From the NCBI RefSeq assembly GCF_000765215.1, contig NZ_JPJE01000004.1, positions 24,940 through 88,939 of the forward strand: 64,000 nt of DNA, written 5' to 3'. The notes under the pieces were generated by a model that made no database searches, had not been told where the DNA came from, and worked only from the letters and a program-made list of their open reading frames with translations. Both the position numbers and the translations under genes were made by a program. Numbering within the stretch: the stretch's first letter is position 1; each line of letters opens with the position of its first letter. Source of the stretch: Eubacterium sp. ER2. Its GTDB lineage: Bacteria; Bacillota; Clostridia; Lachnospirales; Lachnospiraceae. Shown here in pieces: positions 9,120-17,444 of the stretch.

Positions 9120-9605
9120 TTAAATATATTCTTTTCTCTCAAAATATTTCATCAGTATGTCCGCACAGTTCTCCACGCCCAGATCCGAGGTGTTCAGTAT
9201 CATGTGGTAGTTGTTCACATCCCCCCATGTCTTCCCGGTGTGCTCGTAATAGTACTCCGCCCTCTCCTGGTCTGTCTTCTCGATCTTCCGCTCCGCCTCC
9301 TCGCGGCTCAGGTTTTCCTTGCCCATGATCCTCCGGACCCGGTCCTCCTTGTCCGCGCACACGTAGATGTTGAAGGCATTGCGCCTGTCCTTGAGTATCT
9401 CGGAGGCGCATCTTCCCAGGATGATGCAGGGCTTTTCCGCCAGCTTCTTGATGACCTCTACTTCAGAGTCGTAGGTATGGCTGCTCATCTCCTCCTCCAC
9501 ATTCACCTTGTCATAGACCGGAATGCCGAGTCTCTCGGAGAGCTCCTGAGCGATCCTGCTGGCTCCCGTGCCGTAACGCCTGCTCATGGTTATCACTAGT
9601 TTCAT
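9120..9605 (-). CDS. Cytidylate-kinase-like protein
   Basis: 161 residues. The N-terminus MKLVITMSRRYGTGASRIAQEL resembles the P-loop of the cytidylate kinase-like family, but the loop is SRRYGTGAS rather than canonical GxxxxGKS/T, as is usual in this subfamily of unknown substrate. The segment CIILGRCASEIL and basic helix DRVRRIMGKENLSREEAERKI (a lid-like region) follow. The start at 9605 is chosen because AAGGAGG lies directly upstream; a start at 9650 would add 15 unrelated residues. Probably a small-molecule kinase; the phosphate acceptor is unknown. Confidence 0.8.
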   Translation of the reverse strand: MKLVITMSRRYGTGASRIAQELSERLGIPVYDKVNVEEEMSSHTYDSEVEVIKKLAEKPCIILGRCASEILKDRRNAFNIYVCADKEDRVRRIMGKENLSREEAERKIEKTDQERAEYYYEHTGKTWGDVNNYHMILNTSDLGVENCADILMKYFERKEYI

Positions 9606-9642
9606 ACCAATTCCTCCTTTGTAGTCCGGTTTTTTGTGCTGC

Positions 9643-9752
9643 GTGGTCATTATACCATGGCCACTAAGCTCGTAAGGAACCTCGCTAAGTGTCCAGGTAT
9701 ATATTCACACCAGGCTCGAAAGTACCTCGCCAAGTGTTCACATTATACCACA
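9643..9752. repeat. Compound repeat element: two direct repeats inside palindromic ends
   Basis: Two ~27-bp imperfect direct copies occupy about 9668-9694 and 9713-9739; on the plus strand both read GCTCG, AAG, ACCTCGC, AAGTGT with 4-5 mismatches. They are flanked by the motif ATTATACC at 9648 and again at 9742, the first inside GTGG...CCAC inverted ends. The stop codon of the DUF3841 gene lies inside the right-hand motif. The same terminal motif recurs at 26886-27001, suggesting a dispersed family. No ORF inside. Confidence 0.6.
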
Positions 9753-10366
9753 TCTTCGCCCGGATGTACAATCCGAAGGACCCATTCCCTGCGGATTTCC
9801 CATATATTCCCGCACACGTTGAAGACAGTCCACCTGTCGATGTCGAAAATCCGGTCCCAGCTCTCCCTGATCCGCCTCTCCTCCTCCGGGTACATGCCCT
9901 TGTACCGGCCCTGGAAAAACTCAAATCCGTTGGCCACTCCCAGCTCCCTCAGGTGCTGCCTGTACTGCTCTCTGTCCTTCCCGTCCTTTGGAAGGTAGAT
10001 GCGGTTCAGCACATAGTCCCACTTCTCATCATCAAAGTAGATGACCTGGTCCCTGGGCACCTCCAGCACATACACCACCGTGCCCGGGACAGGCCGCAGG
10101 CAGTTCTCCCGGCTGATGGAGCACCAGATGGGCGCCTGTACATCCGGGGGCTTTTCCACCATGGCGGACGCCTTCCTCGTGAACCAGTCGTAGCTCTCCA
10201 GGAAGAGGGGCGCAATGTCGCCGAAATGAAGCTGCACATAAATCCTCTGGTTGATGATCCGCCCGTCCCGCTCAAGCTGGTACAGCGTCTTGTCGTTCTG
10301 CCTGGTGTAGAGACGCACTGTCTCTTTCCGATCCCTTCCCTGGTCTCTCTCCGTACTCCGCTCCAT
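9743..10366 (-). CDS. DUF3841-family protein
   Basis: 207 residues, no signal peptide or membrane helix. The body TVRLYTRQNDKTLYQLERDG, the WFTRKASAM segment, and a C-terminal region rich in Trp (WDRIFDIDRW, NIWEIRREW) match the domain of unknown function DUF3841 as I know it, a family of small cytosolic proteins in gut Firmicutes. GGAGG eight bases before ATG 10366 supports the start. It follows the prepilin-peptidase-like gene by 12 bp. No function can be assigned. Confidence 0.65.
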   Translation of the reverse strand: MERSTERDQGRDRKETVRLYTRQNDKTLYQLERDGRIINQRIYVQLHFGDIAPLFLESYDWFTRKASAMVEKPPDVQAPIWCSISRENCLRPVPGTVVYVLEVPRDQVIYFDDEKWDYVLNRIYLPKDGKDREQYRQHLRELGVANGFEFFQGRYKGMYPEEERRIRESWDRIFDIDRWTVFNVCGNIWEIRREWVLRIVHPGEDVV

Positions 10367-10378
10367 GTCCTGTTCCTC

Positions 10379-10861
10379 CTATCTTCCCACATACCAGAGG
10401 GCCAGCTCTTCCCCCCAGAACCATGCCGCCACCATGCCAAGGCACAGAAAAGGCCCAAAAGGGATCCCATCCCTCCTGGACAGCTTCCCTCTCAGCAGGA
10501 GGGCCGCCGTCACTGCCCCGGCTGACAGAATGGCCAGGGCGCCGGCCGCCAGCACGGCTCTCCATCCCAGGAAAAATCCCCCCGCCCCTCCAAGTTTTAT
10601 GTCTCCTCCGCCAAAGGCCCCCGGCAAAAGACAGCAGACCACCACCAGGGGGAGGCTGCCGCAGAGCAGACCTGCCAGCCTGTCCGCCAGGTCCAGTCCC
10701 TCCCGGCCGCACCCGGCCGGGGCTGCGCCGAGTCCCCAGCACAAAAGGCCCGCCGCCAGGATGCCCGCCCATATCCTGTCGCGGATCTCCCGCCGCGCTA
10801 TATCCTCCGCGGCCGCCCTGGCCAGCAGAAGGAGAAAAATACACAGACAAACAGTGCGCAT
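10379..10861 (-). CDS. A24-family prepilin-peptidase-like membrane protein
   Basis: About 160 residues of almost continuous hydrophobic helices with the GxGD aspartyl motif as FGGGDIKLGG near residue 95 and a D residue early (EDIARREIRDR), the pattern of the catalytic half of TadV/CpaA/PilD peptidases, which cut class III signal peptides. The N-terminal methylase domain is absent. The start is uncertain: ATG 10861 follows the dus stop directly, whereas GTG 10882 would overlap dus by 16 bp; neither has a strong ribosome site, so coupling to dus is likely. No pilin or secretion ATPase genes are in view, so its substrate is unknown. Confidence 0.75.
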   Translation of the reverse strand: MRTVCLCIFLLLLARAAAEDIARREIRDRIWAGILAAGLLCWGLGAAPAGCGREGLDLADRLAGLLCGSLPLVVVCCLLPGAFGGGDIKLGGAGGFFLGWRAVLAAGALAILSAGAVTAALLLRGKLSRRDGIPFGPFLCLGMVAAWFWGEELALWYVGR

Positions 10862-10866
10862 AAGCT

Positions 10867-11823
10867 TCACACGGTATGACACTCCCTGAACAGCTCCTCG
10901 ACCGCTGCCTCGTAAGCCTCCGTCCTCTCCGCCTTGCGTATCTTCTTCAGAGGCCTCCTCCCGTCCTCGAAGAGCTGTCCCATATAAGCCCAGAGCTCCT
11001 TCATCTTGAAGAGCACCGGCCTGGCTCCCGGCATCTCCTGCCTGTACCAGTCATATATCCGGTCGTGAAAGGTTCTCAGAGCCGCCTTGTCCGGCATCCT
11101 GCCGCCCTGCAGCTGCAGGTGGAGGGCCGGGTCCACAAGGAGTCCCCTGCCTATCATGACCCGGTCCAGAGCCGGGAACCGCTCTTCCAGCGCTCTCATA
11201 TCCTCCCCGGTCCGGATATCCCCGTTGTAGCAGACAGGACATCTGCTGTGCTCCGCACCGTAGGAAAAAAGGTCCATATGGACCGGACCGCTGTAGAAAT
11301 CCCTCTGCGTCCTGGGGTGGATGATGAGCTCCTTCAGAGGATAGCGGTTGTAAATGTCAAGGATACGGAAGAATTCCTCCGGCTCCTCCACCCCCAGCCT
11401 TGTCTTGACCGATATCTGCATCTCCCCCAGGGAGCCTTCTCCTCCGCAGGCTGAGAACACCTCCGCAAAGAAGGCGTCCAGCTCCCCCGGCTTTGCGAGA
11501 AAGCCGGAGCCCCTGTACTTGGTCACTACTGTCCTGGAGGGGCATCCCAGGTTCAGGTTGATCTCCCGGTACCCCATCTCTCCCAGCTTCATCGCAGTGG
11601 TGATGAAATCCTGAGGATTGTTGGTGAGGAGCTGGGGCACCGTACAGATACCCCGGTTGTGGTCAGGGAGTATATCATTTTTCTCCCTGGCGCTGAACTT
11701 TCCCTTCTGCCCCGGGGCAATGAAGGCTGTAAAGTATTTCGATATGCCGGGGAACAGGCTGTGGTGCACGTTCCTGTGTATGTAGCCTGTGATCCCCTCC
11801 ATGGGCGCAAAATAGTATTCCAT
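10867..11823 (-). CDS. tRNA-dihydrouridine synthase
   Basis: 318 residues, FMN-dependent TIM-barrel enzyme that reduces uridines in tRNA D-loops. FAPMEGIT at the N-terminus, the active-site block REINLNLGCPS with catalytic Cys near residue 94, VKTRLG near 143, IIHPRTQRDFY near 170, and VMIGRGLLVDP near 225 are the Dus signatures. Length is normal. It lies between the histidine kinase and the A24 peptidase. Which of several Firmicute Dus types it is cannot be fixed by eye. Confidence 0.93.
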   Translation of the reverse strand: MEYYFAPMEGITGYIHRNVHHSLFPGISKYFTAFIAPGQKGKFSAREKNDILPDHNRGICTVPQLLTNNPQDFITTAMKLGEMGYREINLNLGCPSRTVVTKYRGSGFLAKPGELDAFFAEVFSACGGEGSLGEMQISVKTRLGVEEPEEFFRILDIYNRYPLKELIIHPRTQRDFYSGPVHMDLFSYGAEHSRCPVCYNGDIRTGEDMRALEERFPALDRVMIGRGLLVDPALHLQLQGGRMPDKAALRTFHDRIYDWYRQEMPGARPVLFKMKELWAYMGQLFEDGRRPLKKIRKAERTEAYEAAVEELFRECHTV

Positions 11824-11882
11824 CCTCTGTCCTCTTTCACCTTGCTTTGTCCTACTACTCTAGCATGATCCTGTGAAAAAGT

Positions 11883-14033
11883 CTATGCCCTGTGAAAGCG
11901 GATCTCCACCCGGAAGAGGTCCGCCTCTGTGGATACGTGGAGAGTGCCGCCCATCAGCTCCGTAAAGCTCCTGGCTATGGCAAGTCCCAGTCCGGAGCCC
12001 TCCGTGTTCCTGGAGGCATCTCCACGCACAAAGCGGTCCGTGATCTCCTCGGTGTCGAATGTGAGCTCTGCCGCGGACACATTTTTCATCCGGACCACCG
12101 CCTCTTTTTCTGTCTCCTCCACATCGATGAAGACTCTCGTGTGGGGAAGCGCATATTTGGTAATGTTGACGATCAGGTTTTCAAAGACCCTGTAGGCCTT
12201 CTGGCTGTCCAGCCTGAGGATGACCTTCTCCCCCGGCAGGCTCCAGCGGATGTCAAGGTCCGCTTCCTTTATATCCCTGTCGTACTCCAGCTCCACCTGC
12301 TTCAGGAGCCCGATGATGTCCAGGTCCATCAAATGCAGGGTGACGTTTTTGCTGGTGGCCCTGCTGATTTCAAAGAGGTCCTCGATGAGCACTCTCAGCC
12401 TCTGGGACTTTCGCTCCAGTATGCCGATGTACTCCCGCCTCTTTTCCTCGTCCTCCTCATGCTTCAGCAGATCCACATAGGTGATGATGGCTGTCAGGGG
12501 CGTCTTCAGGTCGTGGGACACGTTGGTGATCAGGTCAGTCTTCATCCTCTCGCTCTTTACTTCCCTCTCCACTGCTTTCCGAAAGCCGTCCTGTATCTTC
12601 ACCAGCTCCTCCTGCACCGGCGTGAAGATGCCCGCATCCCCCTCAATGGGTACGTCCAGTCTCCCCTCGGCCAGCGTGCTGGTAGTCTTCAGGATCTGCC
12701 CGTACTGTTTCTGCACCCGGTTCAGGTACCTGCGCAGAAACAAAAACAGGACCACCGAGTAGATGACCAGCGCCCATACATCGTAGTACCACAGGAAGCT
12801 GATGAGCAGGATAGCGATAAAATTCAGGAGTACAACCTTCAGTATGAGCCGGTTCGTCCTGTCCCGGAAATCCAGATGGAGGAGGGCGTCGTACTGGCTC
12901 TTCACCGCCTCCTTCACTTTATGTCCGGCCCCCCGGGCTCTCTGCCGCATCGTGTCCGCCACGCCCCTGTCGCTGTCAAAGATCCACCTGGCTCCCCGCA
13001 CCAGGAGGCTGCGCTCCCGCAGGCAGGCTGCCGGTGACCGCAGGAAATCCCACAGACACCCGCCGATCCAGAACAGGATAGCAAAGAGCAGGAGCCACAC
13101 GAGAAAGTTGACCCCAAAGTTCAGAGCCCGGTCCGCATCGGAGGAGGCGGACGCTGCCAACAGCCTTCCTGTGCATGTCTTCCATATCATGATGGCAGGC
13201 CATATCATGGCGCAGGCCAGCAGGATAGCCGCTCCGGCCACCAGCTCCGGAGGCGCCCGGAACACGGCCTCCTCCTTCTCCCTCTCCAGGGTCCTGTACA
13301 GAATGCCTGCCCCGACGGCCAGCACTGTCAGGAACAGCATGACCCATATGAAGGCAGAGCTGTCCAGGATCCAGCGGGCGTACAAATAGGCGCCCCCGTA
13401 GGCGTCCGCCGCCATGGAGGCGGACAGGCAGGACTTTACATTGTCCATGGTCATGCCGTACACCGCCGTCACCTCCTCCGGGAGGGACATGGGCCATCTC
13501 TCCTGCATCTGCCACTCCCGCTCCAGATCCTCCTGTCCCGAGAGGAGGGACTCCTCTATCTGGTACTGCACATCCCTGTCCAGATAGCTGCTGGCCACCT
13601 GAACATTTCCAAGGCCCCCCTCACTGTCAAAGGAAAAGCGGACCCGGATGGCGTATCCGGCGCTCCCGGAGGCGTCCAGCTTTTCAGCAGCCCCCGCGCC
13701 GCTCTCGAGGAGAGCCTCACCGCCGTCATCGCAGAGGCAGTAGTCCATGTATTTTTCCAGTCTCCGGAAATCAGACGTGTCCATCTCCTCCCGCAGCTGG
13801 GACTCATCCATATTCTTTGCGATCTCATTGTAGAGCACATAGTTGCCCTGAAGGAGGGGCGACAGCATATCGGAGAGATACTGCGGCCCCTCGTACAGGT
13901 CCTCCGTGGCCTCCTGCCCCGCCTCCTCAAACGCGGGATAGAACAGCAGCATCGCAGCCGCGCACAGGCAGAGCACGGCCCCGGCCAGCGCCCGGCGTAT
14001 CTTAGTCCTGTTTTTCAATTTTATACCCAACAC
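11883..14033 (-). CDS. Large membrane sensor histidine kinase
   Basis: 716 residues. One helix at residues 15-33, an extracellular region to about 220, four to five further helices between 220 and 440, a HAMP-like linker, then the kinase core: H-box NVSHDLKTPLTAII near 510, N-box-like FENLIVNITKYALP, and GSGLGLAIARSF. The N-box and G1 region are slightly degenerate (ITKYAL, no clear DxGxG), so ATP binding may be divergent. The start GTG 14033 overlaps the response regulator by 32 bp; a TTG at 14018 is an alternative. Cognate partner is the regulator just upstream; the ligand is unknown. Confidence 0.88.
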   Translation of the reverse strand: MLGIKLKNRTKIRRALAGAVLCLCAAAMLLFYPAFEEAGQEATEDLYEGPQYLSDMLSPLLQGNYVLYNEIAKNMDESQLREEMDTSDFRRLEKYMDYCLCDDGGEALLESGAGAAEKLDASGSAGYAIRVRFSFDSEGGLGNVQVASSYLDRDVQYQIEESLLSGQEDLEREWQMQERWPMSLPEEVTAVYGMTMDNVKSCLSASMAADAYGGAYLYARWILDSSAFIWVMLFLTVLAVGAGILYRTLEREKEEAVFRAPPELVAGAAILLACAMIWPAIMIWKTCTGRLLAASASSDADRALNFGVNFLVWLLLFAILFWIGGCLWDFLRSPAACLRERSLLVRGARWIFDSDRGVADTMRQRARGAGHKVKEAVKSQYDALLHLDFRDRTNRLILKVVLLNFIAILLISFLWYYDVWALVIYSVVLFLFLRRYLNRVQKQYGQILKTTSTLAEGRLDVPIEGDAGIFTPVQEELVKIQDGFRKAVEREVKSERMKTDLITNVSHDLKTPLTAIITYVDLLKHEEDEEKRREYIGILERKSQRLRVLIEDLFEISRATSKNVTLHLMDLDIIGLLKQVELEYDRDIKEADLDIRWSLPGEKVILRLDSQKAYRVFENLIVNITKYALPHTRVFIDVEETEKEAVVRMKNVSAAELTFDTEEITDRFVRGDASRNTEGSGLGLAIARSFTELMGGTLHVSTEADLFRVEIRFHRA

Positions 14034-14700
14034 CCCACACCACCTTTAAATATTTCGGATTTTTCGGGTCCAGCTCGATCTTCTCCCGGATATTGCGCAC
14101 GTGGACCATGACCGTGTCCGTGTTTATGGCCCTCTCCTGCCAGACTCTCTCGTAAATCTCATCCGCCGAGAAGACCCGGCCCGGATTTTTGGCCAGGAGG
14201 AGCAGGATTTTATACTCCAGGGGCGTCAGCTTCACGGGGCTGCCGTCCACCGACACCTCCACCGTGTCCTCGTTGATCTCCAGCCCGCCGATGACGTGGA
14301 CGTTCCCCTTCACCTCCAGTTTCTCCAGGAACTTCCGGTAGCGCCGAAGCTGGGAGTTGACCCTGGCCATCAGCTCCATAGGAGCGAAGGGCTTGGTCAC
14401 ATAGTCGTCTGCCCCCAGGCCAAGTCCGGTGATCTTGTCCACCTCCTCGGACTTTGCCGAGAGCATGATAACGGGGAAATCATACTTTTCTCTCAGCTTC
14501 AGCGTCATCTGGATCCCATCCATCCTCGGCATCATGATATCCACAATGGCAAGGTGGATTTCCTCCCTGTCCAGGATTTCCAGTCCCTCCACACCGTCCC
14601 GGGCCTGGAACACCTTATACCCCTGGCTTTTCAGATAGATTTCCACTCCTTCCCGGATTTCTTTATCATCCTCCACGATCAAGATATGATTGTCTTCCAT
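14002..14700 (-). CDS. OmpR/PhoB-family response regulator
   Basis: 232 residues: receiver domain (1-120) with phospho-acceptor Asp in LAIVDIMMPRMDG, acidic pair VEDD at the N-terminus and Lys in YVTKPFAP, then a winged helix DNA-binding domain (135-230) with LTPLEYKILLLL and the C-terminal hairpin VVWGVGYKIE. The start at 14700 is set by AGGAGG; upstream in-frame sequence to 14895 overlaps the acyltransferase gene and is rejected. Forms a two-component system with the following kinase. Confidence 0.95.
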   Translation of the reverse strand: MEDNHILIVEDDKEIREGVEIYLKSQGYKVFQARDGVEGLEILDREEIHLAIVDIMMPRMDGIQMTLKLREKYDFPVIMLSAKSEEVDKITGLGLGADDYVTKPFAPMELMARVNSQLRRYRKFLEKLEVKGNVHVIGGLEINEDTVEVSVDGSPVKLTPLEYKILLLLAKNPGRVFSADEIYERVWQERAINTDTVMVHVRNIREKIELDPKNPKYLKVVWGVGYKIEKQD

Positions 14701-14747
14701 AATTTCCTCCTGCTGTCTTTCTCTTTTGTCTTTCTCCTCCAAGTATA

Positions 14748-15401
14748 CTACGTCTTTTTCCGGACAAAAAGGCCGGGTTTTCCCCTCTGCGTCTCCGCGG
14801 GGAGGACAGGTATGCTCCTCCTGGTGACACTGCCGTAGCTGTGGGCCCGCACAGTCACCTTTGAGAAGGGCAGAGGGATGGCATATCTGTCCCACCGCCT
14901 CCAGAGACGGAGGCAGGCGGAGTAGCTGAGGGTAAAGCCCGTAAACTCCACCCCCAAAAGCTCCGCAAAATAAAAGGCCAGCCTTTTCGGCTCATGCCGG
15001 GGCCCCAGGGGGCCGTCCAGAGCCACAGCCAGGGAAGCGTCCCTCCCCCGGAACTCCTCCAGTATCTCCTTCAGCTTTCCAAAGGAGGCCCGGCCATCGG
15101 CCACCCGCAGGGCATGGCCGCCGCAGCTCTCCACCATCCTCTCAATGTAGTCCCCTCTCGTGTCTGCCGTGACGATGACGTGGACCGGTCTCGTCCTCCC
15201 GGCCAGCTGCTCCAGCACCAGGTTCATGCAGAAGCTGTCCTCGTGCCAGAAACCGAAGACCTGGCGGCCTGGACTGACATCGTCTTCCGCCCACTCCACC
15301 CGCAGAGTCCTTCTAAGTACTCTTAAATAGCCGAGAAAAAGAGACTGCAGCACACTCTTCCCCGCGCTCCGCCACATGTCCCGACCTGTGTCCGCCCACA
15401 T
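14748..15401 (-). CDS. Lysophospholipid acyltransferase-like protein (DUF374 type)
   Basis: 217 residues. The body has FGFWHEDSFCMNLVL, resembling the HxxxxD acyltransferase active site, then TADTRGDYIERM, DGRASFGKL, and VALDGPLGPRHEPK, which resembles the family PEG-like block. Likely transfers an acyl chain to a glycerolipid or lipid A-like acceptor at the membrane. AAGGAGG nine bases before ATG 15401 sets the start, placing the first 89 bp inside the 3' end of the upstream glycosyltransferase gene. This overlap, with DedA and GT4 genes upstream, argues for a coupled lipid-modification operon. Confidence 0.7.
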   Translation of the reverse strand: MWADTGRDMWRSAGKSVLQSLFLGYLRVLRRTLRVEWAEDDVSPGRQVFGFWHEDSFCMNLVLEQLAGRTRPVHVIVTADTRGDYIERMVESCGGHALRVADGRASFGKLKEILEEFRGRDASLAVALDGPLGPRHEPKRLAFYFAELLGVEFTGFTLSYSACLRLWRRWDRYAIPLPFSKVTVRAHSYGSVTRRSIPVLPAETQRGKPGLFVRKKT

Positions 15402-16620
15402 AGCCTGCCACCTCCTTCTGCCTCTTCTCCAGGCATCCTCTGTACATCTGCTCCGCCTGCATGGCCAGAAGGACACTCCGGCAGCCCCGGACGCTGGCCC
15501 GGGCACGGGTCCTCATCTCCTGCACCGCCGGCCCCTCCAGCGCCTTCCACACCTTCAGGCACCAGGCGTCCACATCCTCCGGCGCCAGATAGCCGTTCCT
15601 TCCATCCTCCACTGCGTCTTCCACCCCGGTTGCCCTCACAGCCACCACCGGGCAGCCCTGCGCCAGCGCCTCCTGGATCACGATGCCCTGGGTCTCCGAC
15701 CTGGAGGCAAAGAGGAACAGGTCGCTGGCGGCCAGGTAGTACTTCAGCTCCCGGTTGGGGATATTTCCGGTAAAAATGACCATGTCCTCCAGACCCAGCT
15801 CCCGGGACAGCTCCTCCAGATGCTCCCTCTGGGTTCCCTCCCCGATGACCAGGAGGCGGAAGGGATCCATGTCCTCCTCCTTCAGCCTGCGCACTCCCTC
15901 CAGGAGAAACGGGATGTTCTTTTCTCTCTCCAGGCGGGACACGGTGCAGAACAGATATTTTCTGTCTTGCAGATACTCCTTTCGGATCTCTTCTGCCCTT
16001 CTCTCATCTGTCTCGAAAAAACTTTCCTCAAGTCCGGTGGGGAGCATTTCCACAGGGGTCCTCACACCCATCTCCAGGATCTGCCTTTTCATCCCCTTGG
16101 AGGGCGCCAGCACCAGGTCGCATTTCCCTGTGAACCACCGCATGTAGGCCGGAAGGATAAGGTCCCTCCCCGCCCGGATCAGCAGGCGCCTTATTGGCCC
16201 CGCCTTTTCTTCCTCCCTAAACAAGGGAAAATAGTGCAGATAGTCCTGGTACTTTGTGTGCCAGGTATAGACCACCGGTATATGGTACTTCTTTCTCAGC
16301 CAGAGAGCGGTATTTCCTGCAAAGACAGGCTGATGGACGTGGACACAGTCAAAGACCTCCCTCTCAAAGGCCTCTCTCACTTGCCGGTCCGCCACCCTGG
16401 GGTAGACCATGCCGTTGCTCATCTTTCTTTTAAAGCAGCTGCACCGGACCACATAGGCTTCTTCAGGGTCCTGATCCCCATTTTTCCCGTCCCCATAGTC
16501 CGGAGCAAACACCGTCACCTCGTGCCCCAGGGCCCGCAGCGCTTTCGCCTGTCTTTCCACAGAGACGGGAACGCCTCCCACAAAAGGCCTGTAATTGTTT
16601 GTCAGCATCGCGATCTTCAT
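15313..16620 (-). CDS. GT4-family glycosyltransferase (diacylglycerol glucosyltransferase-like)
   Basis: 435 residues with a GT-B fold. N-terminal MLTNNYRPFVGGVPVSV with the acceptor-side Gly loop, HVHQPVFAGNTALWL near residue 95, CTVSRLEREKNIPFLL near residue 220 opening the nucleotide-sugar domain, and the EX7E motif in SRSETQGIVIQEALAQGCPVVA near 320. This pattern is typical of enzymes that glucosylate diacylglycerol or phosphatidylinositol. The C-terminal 30 residues are read-through over the start of the acyltransferase gene. With the DedA and acyltransferase neighbours, a role in membrane glycolipid synthesis is inferred. Confidence 0.85.
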   Translation of the reverse strand: MKIAMLTNNYRPFVGGVPVSVERQAKALRALGHEVTVFAPDYGDGKNGDQDPEEAYVVRCSCFKRKMSNGMVYPRVADRQVREAFEREVFDCVHVHQPVFAGNTALWLRKKYHIPVVYTWHTKYQDYLHYFPLFREEEKAGPIRRLLIRAGRDLILPAYMRWFTGKCDLVLAPSKGMKRQILEMGVRTPVEMLPTGLEESFFETDERRAEEIRKEYLQDRKYLFCTVSRLEREKNIPFLLEGVRRLKEEDMDPFRLLVIGEGTQREHLEELSRELGLEDMVIFTGNIPNRELKYYLAASDLFLFASRSETQGIVIQEALAQGCPVVAVRATGVEDAVEDGRNGYLAPEDVDAWCLKVWKALEGPAVQEMRTRARASVRGCRSVLLAMQAEQMYRGCLEKRQKEVAGYVGGHRSGHVAERGEECAAVSFSRLFKST

Positions 16621-16635
16621 GTCTCATTGCCTCCT

Positions 16636-17145
16636 CTAGCTGAATATACGGATGGCAGCCTCCCCAAAGAAGTATCCTGCCCCCACAAAGAGGAGGTTCC
16701 ACAGAAAGATACCAAGGGCAGAGCTCACCGTATATTTCACAAAATTCATTTTCACCATCCCCGCCGGGATGGAGATGAGCGTCCGCACCATGGGCAGCAG
16801 CTTGCTGACAAAGACGCCCACGCACCCCTTTTCCCGCAGGAACCGGATCTTTTCTTCTATGACGGGCCTCTGCTTTGGAAATTTTCTGAAATACCATCCC
16901 AGAAGCCGGGTGCCTCCTGTCCTCCCCAGAAGGTAGAGTGCCCAGCTTCCCGTCAGCCCCGCCGCCACGGACAGGATCATCACCATGGGAAAGCTTATCT
17001 CACCCTGGGAGGCCCATATCCCCGCCAGGGGCATGATGAGCCCCGCCGGGAAGCCGGGCAGGTTCAGGTATTCCAGAAGAACGATCAGAAATATGAAAAA
17101 TGCGCCATACTCAAGAAAATAGTTTGTAAGCGTCTGGATATCCAT
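16636..17145 (-). CDS. DedA-family membrane protein
   Basis: 169 residues, four to five helices. FPAGLIMPLAGIWASQG near residue 35 and the LGRTGGTRLLGWYFRKFPK and RFLREKGCVGVFVSKLLPMVRTLISIPAGM blocks are DedA signatures, the latter carrying the conserved Arg; members scavenge or flip undecaprenyl phosphate and other phospholipids. The start 17145 is nine bases after AGGAGG; a further 60 in-frame codons upstream lack similarity. First gene of the DedA-GT4-acyltransferase run. Confidence 0.9.
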   Translation of the reverse strand: MDIQTLTNYFLEYGAFFIFLIVLLEYLNLPGFPAGLIMPLAGIWASQGEISFPMVMILSVAAGLTGSWALYLLGRTGGTRLLGWYFRKFPKQRPVIEEKIRFLREKGCVGVFVSKLLPMVRTLISIPAGMVKMNFVKYTVSSALGIFLWNLLFVGAGYFFGEAAIRIFS

Positions 17146-17230
17146 AGAACACATCCTCCTTTGTATATATTTAGGATACCCACAATTTCTTAAGGAGCAT
17201 GTGCCAAGAAACGAAAGATTTTCTAAAGAA

Positions 17231-17259
17231 TTGACACAGCTCCCCTCCTGTGCTACATT
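17231..17259 (+). promoter_or_regulatory. Sigma-A promoter for the MATE leader
   Basis: TTGACA (perfect -35), 17 bp, TACATT. Transcription would start near 17266 and pass through a terminator hairpin at 17321-17357 before the MATE gene start at 17445. Confidence 0.65.
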
Positions 17260-17320
17260 TATATAGCAAAAACATACCGCTAAAATTCTGATGTGGATTT
17301 TTCTGGCACAGCCACTTTTC

Positions 17321-17357
17321 GCCACACACCTGCCGCCGGCAGATGTGTGGCTTTTTT
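17321..17357 (+). terminator. Terminator hairpin in the leader of the second MATE gene (possible attenuator)
   Basis: GCCACACA-C-CTGCC, 3-nt loop, GGCAG-A-TGTGTGGC, then TTTTTT: an 8+5 bp stem with a single mismatch and a U tract, between a strong promoter and the coding start. There is no plus-strand gene upstream that it could otherwise serve, so a transcription-attenuation or riboswitch-like role is inferred. Confidence 0.75.
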
Positions 17358-17444
17358 ACTGCCGCCGGGCTTACAGAAGGGACGCACTTTGGTGCGCCTC
17401 ATATCAGACTGAAATACAAAAGTCAGCAGAAAGGAATGAAAAAT

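Noticed and set aside
14701..14895. N-terminal extension of the response regulator
   Set aside because: Overlaps the acyltransferase on the same strand and has no family similarity; AGGAGG points to ATG 14700.
15376..17193. 605-residue open frame on the plus strand
   Set aside because: Antisense to the GT4 and DedA genes, no ribosome site or recognisable domain.
17205..17300. Known MATE-linked riboswitch (guanidine or similar) in the leader
   Set aside because: No ACGR loops or other class-specific motifs could be seen; only promoter plus terminator are supported.
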